DNA of 32,154 nt from Branchiostoma floridae (taxonomy: Eukaryota; Chordata; Leptocardii; Amphioxiformes; Branchiostomatidae). The notes under the pieces are model-generated. The model was not told where the DNA came from. It did not search any database and was given only the letters and a program-made list of their open reading frames with translations. Positions 20,901 through 29,400 of the stretch are shown piece after piece. How positions within the stretch are numbered: the first letter of the stretch is position 1; each line of letters starts with the position of its first letter. The DNA lies in assembly GCF_000003815.2 (NCBI RefSeq), contig NC_049993.1:14672120-14704273 (forward strand), given 5' to 3'. A program made the position numbers and the translations under genes.

Positions 20901-21547
20901 GCGTATCCCGGTAGTCAGAAGAATATTTCTTTCTGTTCTATTAGTCCCTACGCCAAAAAGTATAGCTACTCAAGCAACTGGATACAGTTTTGGAAAAAGT
21001 CAGACGTTTCAACTGCTATCCCGCTAAAACCATATCCAGTTGCTTAAGTAACTACTTTGTGGCGTATCCTATTACCTGGATACCTTACCTACATCGACGT
21101 ATCCATCGCACTTATTAATGTTTCATTGGTTCCCGTGCCGACCCTGTGAGTAACAGGCTAGAGTTGTGCTACGCAGGGAAATCGAGGACGAATCTTGAAA
21201 AGAAAAGGGGGGATAGTGTAGTAAGAGTGGGGTTCAAGCGCTGCCAAACTGACCACGCCGACAGCTCTGAGCTTTTGGCGTTGTGGTTTGCGCGTTTGGT
21301 TTTATAATCTGGCCACCCGGATTCGAATCCCGGGAGTCAGGATATTGCGCTTCTTTCTGTTCTACTCACCCCTCATGTTGTTTCAGGTGGTTTCTGGTTT
21401 AAGGATTGCGGACAGTGCAATCCCAACGGGATGTATTACAACAGTGCGGTGAGAGATTCCGGCGCTACTAGCTGGAACCCGTGGACGTACTACATGGAGA
21501 GTCTGAAGTTCGTGGAGTTCGGTTTGCTGCGTAGGTGGATTGACTGA
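14996..21547 (+). CDS. Secreted fibrinogen-related protein (FReD lectin), six exons
   Basis: Coding exons: 14996-15113, 15778-15882, 16296-16415, 17339-17618, 20601-20803, 21387-21547; 987 bases, 328 residues, with intron phases 1,1,1,2,1 all consistent. A signal peptide (about 1-20, ending ANA) is followed by a short helical, coiled-coil-prone segment (40-74), a Gly/Thr/Ala-rich linker with NVT at 76, and a fibrinogen C-terminal domain (about 115-322). In the domain: DCTDVLASG, SGVYSV, YCRMEGDDAW, IIQRRSDDSVDF, FWFGNDNIH, FSTYDQDND (calcium-site region, about 254-262), SCA (C270) and FWFKDC (C283). Canonical cysteine pairs are present (C116/C145, C270/C283), plus C245 and C286. The family (ficolins, FREPs, tachylectin-5) binds acetylated sugars and acts in innate immunity or adhesion; ligand here is unknown. 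The start has a strong context (GCCATGG). Introns 3 to 5 are crowded with repeats. Confidence 0.9.
15114..15777 (+). promoter_or_regulatory. Intron 1 with a cluster of five CCAAT boxes
   Basis: CCAAT occurs at 15577, 15608, 15647, 15679 and 15705, all in the same orientation and each followed by C (CCAATC), spaced 26-39 bp. This looks like an NF-Y-type cluster or a decayed tandem repeat. The repeat piece at about 15465-15530 resembles the window's first 60 bases. Confidence 0.35.
16670..17000 (+). repeat. Three-unit local tandem repeat in intron 3
   Basis: Units at about 16670-16735, 16757-16815 and 16935-17000 share TGCAATACTAT-like starts and a TAATAACAATACGTTRTTTCA core followed by a TCAATATC- or CCAATTTC-like block. 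The duplicated pseudo-exon (16865-16933) lies between units 2 and 3, so intron sequence and the start of exon 4 seem to have been duplicated together. Confidence 0.65.
16865..16933 (+). pseudogene. Duplicated 5' part of the FReD exon (pseudo- or poison exon)
   Basis: Translates to TDVLASGNTQSGVYSVTLA then TEE and a stop, against TDVLASGNTQSGVYSVTLASQES in the real exon 4 (17339). Over the first 19 codons there are seven base changes, all synonymous. A plausible acceptor (TTTCTACAG, AG at 16867-16868) would join in frame to exon 3 but would lose the conserved cysteine, and the TAA at 16931-16933 would end the protein before the domain. It may be a relic or a truncating alternative exon. Confidence 0.8.
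17003..17325 (+). mobile_element. LINE 3' tail, same family as the LINE at 3607
   Basis: Aligns along its length with about 4348-4670: TTTATGTCAAACTGCTC, GAAAGAAAAGAGCTGTT, CACCGACAAAAAGAAA, AAGGTGGGATCTTT and the terminal AATTTGCAATAAACTT. It is 5'-truncated, sits in intron 3, and ends just 13 bases before the exon 4 acceptor. Confidence 0.85.
17631..17929. repeat. (CTCA)n tetranucleotide microsatellite
   Basis: About 300 bp of CTCA repeats with scattered variants (CTCC, GTCG), starting 12 bases after the exon 4 donor. It creates a THSL-repeat reading frame that is not part of the protein, because the donor at 17619 precedes it and the FReD continues at 20601. Confidence 0.97.
17930..18325 (-). 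mobile_element. LINE C-terminal fragment, antisense in intron 4
   Basis: The minus strand encodes MVRWICSRKLWATLS, RFNRLRWYGHIQRMEE, RGRPRKRRTDNI and DRGRWRAAI in order. This is the well-known tail found after reverse transcriptase in many animal non-LTR elements. Only this tail remains. A second element with 13-bp direct repeats interrupts its upstream side. Confidence 0.85.
18312..18556. mobile_element. Imperfect inverted-repeat insertion with 13-bp direct repeats
   Basis: AGTAGCGTGCGTT at 18312-18324 recurs at 18544-18556 as a likely target duplication. Inside, arms of about 80 bp (18331-18408 and 18423-18503) are imperfect reverse complements around a short loop, each containing GATGAAGGCGACAG and TTTACGGAAGAATTAAA. 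The duplication length suggests target-primed insertion. Class unclear; a Penelope-like end repeat is one possibility. Confidence 0.6.
18793..19691. mobile_element. 899-bp TA-flanked TIR element (pogo/Tc1-like, non-autonomous)
   Basis: Begins CAGTCAAACCTGTCTATAGC and ends GGTTTGACTG with TA on both sides (18791-18792, 19692-19693). Subterminal GGCCACTATAG and GTGGCCACTATGGG modules match those of the 178-bp element at 3826. No transposase-like ORF is visible inside. The TA duplication and CAG ends fit the pogo/Tc1/mariner group. Confidence 0.8.
19733..19800. repeat. 68-bp hairpin
   Basis: CCTTCGGCGTAACAAACCAGCT (19733-19754) pairs with 19778-19800 with few mismatches across a 23-bp GC-rich loop. 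The sequence just outside is also partly complementary in character (GCCGGTATAACCG). Possibly one end of a short mobile element. Confidence 0.65.
19911..20487 (+). mobile_element. Internally deleted mariner element
   Basis: TIRs of about 35 bp: CGAGGGGCATTCAATAAGTA... at 19911 and its reverse complement ending at 20487, with TA on each side (19909-19910, 20488-20489). At 577 bp it is less than half the ~1.3 kb of a full mariner. It still encodes the transposase N terminus (20094-20402). Confidence 0.93.
20094..20402 (+). pseudogene. Mariner transposase N-terminal remnant
   Basis: Residues from 20094 (MEQVECRAVIRFLYLKG) through YGDDAPSYDLVKRW and APRPGRPSS match the helix-turn-helix DNA-binding region of mariner transposases. 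After about 75 residues the frame jumps to unrelated sequence and stops, so the whole DDD catalytic domain is missing. If made, it could at most bind TIRs. The family start at 20094 is preferred over the upstream ATG at 20073. Confidence 0.85.
20812..20940 (+). mobile_element. SINE-like unit with degraded tRNA boxes, copy 1
   Basis: AGTGGGGTTCAA start, A-box-like TAGCGTAGTGGTTTGCG (from 20854), weak B box near 20898-20908, and a TTTCTTTCTGTTCTA tail. Homologous along its length to 21225-21365. It begins within ten bases of the exon 5 donor. Confidence 0.55.
20944..21068. repeat. Imperfect hairpin in intron 5
   Basis: TACGCCAAAAAGTATAGCTACTC and AAGCAACTGGATA near 20946-20982 pair with TATCCAGTTGCTTAAGTAAC and TTTGTGGCGTA near 21033-21067. 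The loop contains GTCAGACGTTTCAACTG. Possibly an end repeat of a Penelope-like element, by remembered resemblance only. Confidence 0.55.
21225..21365 (+). mobile_element. SINE-like unit with tRNA A and B boxes, copy 2
   Basis: AGTGGGGTTCAAGC start, A box TGGCGTTGTGG (21276-21286), near-perfect B box GGATTCGAATCC (21319-21330), and a TTCTTTCTGTTCTA tail ending shortly before the exon 6 acceptor. The tRNA-like part does not fold into a convincing cloverleaf, so it is a SINE head, not a tRNA gene. Confidence 0.65.
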
Positions 21548-21572
21548 TTACGGAAAACAAATGTCTAAACAA

Positions 21573-21573
<1 letters not shown>

Positions 21574-21602
<29 letters not shown>
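21574..21602. repeat. (TG)n microsatellite in the FReD 3' UTR
   Basis: A pure TG run starting 27 bases after the stop codon. Confidence 0.95.
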
Positions 21603-21605
<3 letters not shown>

Positions 21606-22074
21606 TGTTGTGAAGTTGACCATTTTTCATGACTCATGACCTGTAGTTTGTTCATGTTCAACTAGGTGGCGCTTTTAATCTGTATCAGAGCCAAGCAAAT
21701 AGAGCGCCTTCCACATTGTACAGATGCAAGACTACTTAGTGCAAGATTGACAACGGGTGTCTGTGTTTTTGTGTTCCCTAAAGACCTGTGAATGTATAGG
21801 TTCAATTCAAGTAGATTATCGTTAATAAGTGAATTCAATTTCCTTTTGCATGTATGTCATAAAAACGAGGTGGTAATACAATAATGTTTGGACTAGTGGA
21901 TAACTTTTGGATTTGATTACTGCTTTTGTTGTATTGAATTACACATTGATGATAAAAATCATATGATCACCACCAAGTTTTTAGAACTGTATATTCCTGA
22001 ATGTGTTTAAATTAGGAACTACACTTTAAGCATATAGAAAAAATACTATATAATGTAGCATTATGTGAATATGA

Positions 22075-22080
22075 AATAAA
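22075..22080 (+). terminator. Polyadenylation signal of the FReD gene
   Basis: AATAAA about 530 bases past the stop codon, in AT-rich sequence. It lies only 38 bases from the opposing signal of the minus-strand gene. Confidence 0.65.
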
Positions 22081-22117
22081 ACACACACTGAGTACAAATA
22101 TCAGAGTCAAACATAAG

Positions 22118-22123
22118 TTTATT
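22118..22123 (-). terminator. Polyadenylation signal of the SPATA1-like gene
   Basis: Minus-strand AATAAA at the far end of a ~1.35-kb 3' UTR. It is the furthest candidate before the converging gene. Confidence 0.55.
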
Positions 22124-23471
22124 CATTTATATAGAACATGCAGAGAGTCAGTTATATCAAGAATTCTCTCCCAAATACAACTCTTATGTACAATTACAAA
22201 ATACAAATGTAGTTTAGGCTTGCAGACTTTTTTCTCTCAAAATCTCAAATATTTTGGACGCAAAAAAAGTTCACACTTATGTATAATATAATATAACATG
22301 GCAAAACATTCTTGTATAAAGCTATAAACCCTTTACAGACAACGATTTTCAACAATCATCATGTAAAATACCAAAGTTATAAGCTGTAATTTACACTTTG
22401 GACTCTAGGGGGCATCATTGATACATCCGTACAAAATTCAAAATGATGTGCTTCAGTCTTCAATGCATTTCTGCTACCAGCAAAGCCTTTAAAGAACTGA
22501 ATATAAATAGGCTTGCTTATACAAGCTATTCAAGTACAAGTTGGCAATGGATGTTGAGAATTGCAACAATAATTTTTGTCAAAACCAAGGTAAAAAGTCA
22601 AAAGTTATACATTTGTATATTTATACACACTGTACAAAATCTAATTGTAAATGCCATGCACACGACATAAAATAAAATAAAACTATACATAGCTTAAAGA
22701 TTGGACTAAAAAGTCTCTAAATTCAAATTCAGAAACATCTGTATAATGTATGGAAAGATGACTATTTGTCAAAGTAAAATGTAACTGGAATTATTACAAC
22801 ATAGAAAATAAAATAAAATAAAAAGTATTTAAATATGGCAGAAATAGCAGATAAGAATGCTATGATAGTACATGGCTGTCTGTTGTTTGTTTTTGCAGTT
22901 GTTGTTTTAAAGCTCCCAATGCGACATGATTTTGCTCTGAGTGGCAAGGTCCTTTTTGTCATGTTTTGCTTGACTGACAATTTTTCAGCTTTGAACATTG
23001 CAAGAATAAGATGGCACAAAAAAACAACAATCTTCCCACAAATGGCTGTTACAGGACTAGAATGAAGCTAGAGAACACAAAACATTGATATGATACCCTA
23101 TTAATGGTCTTACACCAATGTTCTTGTCCAACAGAATAATTCAATACAAATGTCACTGTTAATGCGATAGCTTCAAGTGAAAGAAATAAGATACATTGAT
23201 ATGATACCATATGGATGGCCTCAGTTCAGTGTTCTAGCCTAGCATAGTACTGCAAATGCACTTAAGTTTGCGAGGATTTAATTTTGCAGTAGGTAGGAAA
23301 CTGAGAGTTCCTGATGTTTTCACGGTTGAAAGAAGGCGGTTGACGGGCAGAAAAACAAAGCATAATGTTGTGACGTTTTACATGTAAGTTTGCTGGGTAG
23401 AGTTTTCCATGAAAACCGTGAATATAAAATGACCACAAAAATTACAACATTTACAGTAACATGTCTTTGTG
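22124..23471 (-). other. Long 3' UTR of the SPATA1-like gene
   Basis: No coding exon on either strand is supported. It holds the TIR element at 23249-23457 and a two-copy imperfect tandem unit of about 110 bp (TTGATATGATACC at about 23085 and 23195). UTR assignment is inferred from the stop at 23472 and the poly(A) signal at 22118-22123. Confidence 0.45.
23249..23457. mobile_element. 209-bp TIR element (MITE), copy 1
   Basis: ACTGCAAATGCACTTAAGTTTGCG at the left and CAACATTTACAGT at the right are imperfect terminal inverted repeats. The interior shares GGATTTAATTTTGC with the copy at 24337-24551. Confidence 0.65.
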
Positions 23472-26400
23472 TCACGTCGGGGGCATGACCTTGGCAGGCA
23501 TGTACCCAGGCTGCACCTTGTCCATGGTGTGCATGATGTTGCTCTGTTGGTTACGGGTCAGCGCCGCGTGGATCTTTTTCTGCGTCAGTTCCGCCCGTAG
23601 AGCGCGGAGTTCCGTCTCCGCTTGATTTCTTAGCTGGAAGTGTTCAAAGGGCACAGTGTCATTGGCCATACCTGACTGTAGCAAGAGACAGATGGTCCTG
23701 GAGAAAGCTCTCAATCTTCATGTATTAAAACCTTGTCCCCCAACGACCAAGAGGTCAAGGGACTAGGTTAATACATGTATGTATACATGCAATAGACACT
23801 ATTCTGACTAACGTTGAAAATGCATTTACATCTAGTTTGACACCGAATGACCACTGAAGACATTTAGCATCGATTTCATAGTCCATAATGGTTATAAGCG
23901 ATGCTGTCTCTGGAATTTGAATCCAGATTCTTTTTCACCCAACATACATGCTACTTAACAGGACATACGCAGTCCCATGGATCACCTAATCTCCCTGTCA
24001 ATTTTAATTGAATGTGAAAAATAGCTGGCTGAGAAAAAACTGGTCAGGATCTGAACCCTGTACCAACTCAGCCGAAACTTTACCAAAAGGCCACAAGGTT
24101 AGGGTATTCGGCCAAGTCCGTCTGATCCATTGAGTTCGTAAAGTACAGGGCATGCAGGTTTTGTTTAAGATAAAGCCTGACTTGTAAAAAAACGTTATTC
24201 ATACCTTCATTTCTGAAGTCAGCTTCATCTTTGCATTCTCCACCTTCTCCTTCAAGTCATCCAACTCATGCTGGATTCTGGTCAGCTGCACCTTCTGGTT
24301 GTTCTGGAAGAACAAAACATAAGAGGTTGAAAATAAACTGTAAAATGCATTTAAGTTCGTGGGGATTTAATTTTGCGATAGTGGGGAAAAGGACTGTTTG
24401 CAGTGGTTTTAACTTTGTGTTAGCACCATGCAATGTAGTCTAGCTTTTACCGCCCTAGAAAAATGTTGCAGTGGTTTTATGTTCGGGGTGAAGTGTCCAC
24501 TGCAAAAACAGCAAACATAAAATCACTGTGAACATCTTTGCATTATACAGTAACATACCGGTAAAGCAGTCTGATACTCAATTGAGGCAAAATATCATGC
24601 TTTATTAAGTAGCCGGAAGTGCAATATTTCAGCTTCACCATGGTGCTTTTTTTTTCAGCCGAGTGCACCCAGGGTTACCCTTGCTCTACTTGATAAGTGT
24701 GTTGTTTTTTTTTATATGCAAAAGCTTTAGGCTAACGCCTGACACTCCAAGCCTCATACTTCAGGTGCCACTGGGCTTAAGTCACAATCAAAAATGATGA
24801 ATGCAATTGTCCAAGCTGGGGTTGACCCTTGGATCAGAATTTGATCCAGATCTAGATGTCCAAGCAATAGGGTTGCATTACCGCTTGCGCCACAGAGACA
24901 TGTTTAAAACGAAAGATGAAGAAGGAGATGCTTCTATTATTGTAGTGCACTAAAACTACTAATCTCCAATCAAATATTTGAATGTCACAATCACATTGAC
25001 TCAGGAAGGTAACTATTTAAAGTAGCAAGGCAGTAAAGGCATTTTCTTTCACCCAACATCTACTTTGAGATTTAAAAATAAACAGTTTGTTGACAGGATG
25101 GATTTTACTTGCCAAAAAAAAACATAAAATGTGATTTAACTGCTTCTTATTAAACATTTTCATGCATACACTTGAGTGGAATAATCTTTCTACTACGTGT
25201 ATTTTGTCTACTGCATGTACAATGTCATGGAAGAAATACACGTATGCACATACCGTCATACTGTCCTCTATGTGCTTTTGCCAATGGTCATACTACATGT
25301 AAGATCATGAAGATATGTTAGTATGAAGTGAATCCTGTCTAGAAAATCTGTGAATTGATTGATTGACCGATGGACCTAAAACCATTGCCCTAAAGTGACT
25401 CGTCCTTAAGACCCATTTTAACACCTGAATGTAACCATGTAACTAAATACCTTGTAGGAAGGAGGTACCTTAGAGGAAGGTGGATCCGTGTTGACGTTGA
25501 AGCGCCGTTTCCCGTCTTTGTCGCCCTCTAACTTCGACATGAGTTTTCTGTGCGTCATGTCCAGCTCGGCACGCAGACGGTTACAGTTCTCTTCCAATGG
25601 AGTCGTTTTCTTCTTCTCTTCGAAGTAACGCTTCTTCCAAATGTCTCGCGCTGGGAAAACAAATGACAATTCTCAGAACATTAGGTAACAACAAATATGA
25701 TAAGATTTCTACTATAATAAGTGTTAAGGTTAAGGTAAAGCTATAGTGGCAGCAAATTGTTAGTTCCATTGGCCTAGGGCCTTCCAACGCATTTTGCCTC
25801 TCCAAATTAAGTTGGGTCCCCTTTTCATGCCTAGAATAGGCTGAATGGAGTGAGGAAATTTGGACTCTGAAGGACACAACATCTGTGGCATGTAAGGGCA
25901 CTCAAACCCGAGACCTCTGGATTCTTGGTCAAACACCCTGACTGCTGCACCAACACATTCGTGCAATGCCAGACCAGTTATAGAGAGACCAGATGGAATG
26001 TATGGGGTCAACGGTTACGTTACATTTGTGGCGAACTATATTGTATACAACATGTATAAGCAAACTTTAAGTCTCTTTAAGTCAGTTCTCAGTTTGGCAC
26101 GCTGTGACCCATCACTGCTTACCTTGGTTTCTCCTGTGTTGAGTCTTATTCTGGAGCTGCTTGGCTTTCTTCACCATCTCCTCTCGTTTCTTCTCAGCGT
26201 TCTTACGCTCCTCCCGTATTCTCTCCAGCTCCTCCAACAGGTCTTCTCCTGTAGGGCAAAACCACAGCAATATTAAATGATTTTTTTTCCAGCAATAATG
26301 TGAACTAAGTCTAATAGTATCTAATCAACATTTTTGGGTATGTTGCAGTTTCCTTTTTCAGCATTTGAAGCACATTCTTCTTGATATGTGTGTCGGGTTC

Positions 26401-29400
26401 TTAAATATGCAGAGGTTTGACACCTCTTTGTTCAGAAACACTCTGGACCCATGTTCCAACTCAGGCTCATCTACAAAAGTTGTATATAACACTAGTTCAC
26501 CTTTATTCGGTGGTTTAACCTATATCCGTTGCTTTTAAAAACACCAGGAGGGTGTCAACAGAGGGTGTTTTCAAACAACAACATTTAAAAAATATTGAAA
26601 TTTGAAGCCATTGTCTGTCGACGTGATACCTCTATATACACCCTGTTTTCAAAAACATACCGGATACTGTAGGTTAACCCACCAATGGAAATGTACTAGC
26701 ATTGTTTACTAATATATGTTCCATACAAATACAAATGCAATTTAACCATAACATCCATGACTCAGCAGAACTTGAATCTGACCTAAGGCTTCAGGGTCCA
26801 CAGAATTTAATCCATATGGCAAGGCAGAAGCTTCTCACATGGTCTAGATCAAAGAAGGAGTTTTGCTGGAATCAAAGTTTACTCACTGTCTGCGCCTGCT
26901 CCGGAGGACCTCCGTTTGCTCCGTGTGGACTTCTTGGGTGACTCAGATGTTTGTGTCTTACCCCCGTCCCGCGAGGAGGGGAGCTCTAAGGGAGGTGGGG
27001 AGGGGAATCGGGCCACCTGGTGTTCAGGTGAGTTACTTCTCGATCTTCCCTTTTTACTCTGAGCTTCCTTTTCCTGTCGATGAAGAAAAGTCAATAGTCA
27101 CTCTCTTTGTCAATGGGATATCGATTCAGTAAGAAAATGCATTGATTTTAGAAGTAGGGAAAAAGAGTTTAAAACTTTAAAGTGAAACAGAAAGGAAAAA
27201 TCATTACGTAATGCACTCAAAAGCACAAGAAATAGTATTTACAGTCTAAAGCTAATCAGCATTAAGTATTGAAGGTAGGAAAAGTTTAAAAAGTTTAGAG
27301 GCTTAATATATGGTACAGTTTCTAATGCCATACAAAATCTATCCAATGATGTCACCAAACTAGGCCTTGCTTCATTAGAATATTCTAGGCCCAAAGTATT
27401 AAGGATAGCAAGAAAAACTGCAATTTAATCTATATCAGGGAATGAAAACTGTAATAAAGTTTTGAATACATGTACTTGACACCAGATCTAATATAATCGA
27501 AAACTTATGATATGTACACGTCAAGTACACATGTATCAGAGGGGCAAACTAAAAGCAAAGCAAAAGGTATAAAACCAGATATCTTTCAATACTTTGGTGC
27601 AACTGCAAAAGCACCATGACTCATGTAATAGCTCTAACAAAGGCAGTATGAAAATAGCTTGATAAGTGGGCCATAGCAGTAGGCAATCTTGTGCAGAAGT
27701 GCAGGGAGTAGATGTTAATATGGAAGCCGATTCGTAGTGTTAATAATGAAGTAAGGCCTAGTTTACCGGACATGCATAAACAAGTATATTGTAAAATAGA
27801 TAGAAAATAAAATAAAAATATTCATGCAAAAACATGACCAGAAATGAGTTTCTTTGCGAACCAAGTACATTTGAATCTGCATTTTATGAGTTTCCATCCA
27901 TTCTGTCAGCATGTACAGAACGATTTTGCTTATACAGTACTAGATGCATGTACCTACCTTAAGTTTTGTTATTTCACATGGTCATTCGGACTCATTAGTA
28001 ACTCAATCTCATTTCTGGCCATGCAGGACTTTTTCATACAAGTCCTTGGTTAGAATCAGGTGCAAAGCAATCCATTACTTCAGTAATGGTAATTAAAAAG
28101 TATTACATAATAGCTCCTTAAAAGCTGTTAAAGTTTAAAAGTTATCCCATGTTGATAAGGTTATCACCCCCTATAAGTTGTTTTAGTGACCAATATACAG
28201 ACAGCATTCCACCAAAAGTTCAATCTCAAATNNNNNNNNNNNNNNNNNNNNNNNNNNNNNNNNNNNNNNNNNNNNNNNNNNNNNNNNNNNNNNNNNNNNN
28301 NNNNNNNNNNNNNNNNNNNNNNNNNNNNNNNATCAAGCCATTAGTTGTGTGTTAAGTTGGTAAGTTAGTTTTTTCCTTGATACCCTGGATGATAGTTAGT
28401 TGGATGGTTGGTTGGTTGGTTAGCCCCCACTGCACTCCGAGGTTAGGGACCACTGCACCCAAAGTATCGCCACCTTTGTGGGTGACCGTGAGGAGGTGCC
28501 GTTTGCATCCGTCGATGCCATTTGACGTTCGTTGCTCTCTCTACGCGAGTCCGTCATGAGACTCGACGATTGGTTCCTTGTCGGCTCTCTCAGAGAGGTC
28601 ACATCGGAAGACCGCCGAGACTGGTTTCTGTGTTTGTCGTGGTCCCTTTCTCCAGGCCACCCATCATCATCATCATCACCATGTTTGTTGCTGTCATTAC
28701 TATGGTAACTGTCACTCATCTCTTCCCTACCTCTGTAGCTTTCATCATCCCCTCTGTAACTGCTTGTCCCCCCTCCCCCACCTTTGTAGCTATGATTGTC
28801 GCCATAGTGACTTTCACTCGTCCCTTTCTGACCACTCTCTTGTCTACCTACGTAATCGTCGCCGTCTCCACTGTAACTGCCTGTCGTTCCCTCTCCATAA
28901 CTTTCCCTCGCACTACTCTGATCACCCCCTGTTCTATTATCCCAGGCATACTCTTTATTTTGGTACCTTAACTCTTCCCCTTTTCCAGGTACACCGAAAA
29001 CCCTTGGCATGGCCTGCCCCTCTGTCTGTTCTTCCTGACTTGACCTAAGCTCTTTTTCCTTCTCTTCTCTTAGCTGTTTCTGTTCCGCCCTAGCTGCTGC
29101 AAACGATGCTAACAGATCGTCCCCTATAAAGTTTTCCTCAACTTTCATACCCCCTCCTGGAGGTTCTGGCCACCTGAAACTGAAGGTATCTTCACCCCGC
29201 CCTCCCTCCCAATCGCTTCGCCTAGAATGTGATCTAGAATCTGATTGGTCATCGTCATCGTAATCATCATAACCCCGCCCCCTCCCACCCCCGGTTTCAG
29301 ATGGTTCGTCTTCGTCTCGTACCCTTTGTCTTCTCCATCTTTCCTCTTCTTCTCTACGTCTTCTTTCTTCCTCTTCTCTATGTCTTCTTTCTTCCTCTTC

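Noticed and set aside
21225-21345. tRNA gene
   Set aside because: The boxes are good but no full cloverleaf or acceptor stem forms, and a diverged second copy exists nearby; SINE head is more likely.
23637-23714. Earlier acceptor for the last SPATA1 exon (before SGMANDTVPFEHFQ)
   Set aside because: Also in phase, but the acceptor at 23634-23635 joins EMK directly to LRNQA, matching the EVK-MRKQA junction of vertebrate SPATA1.
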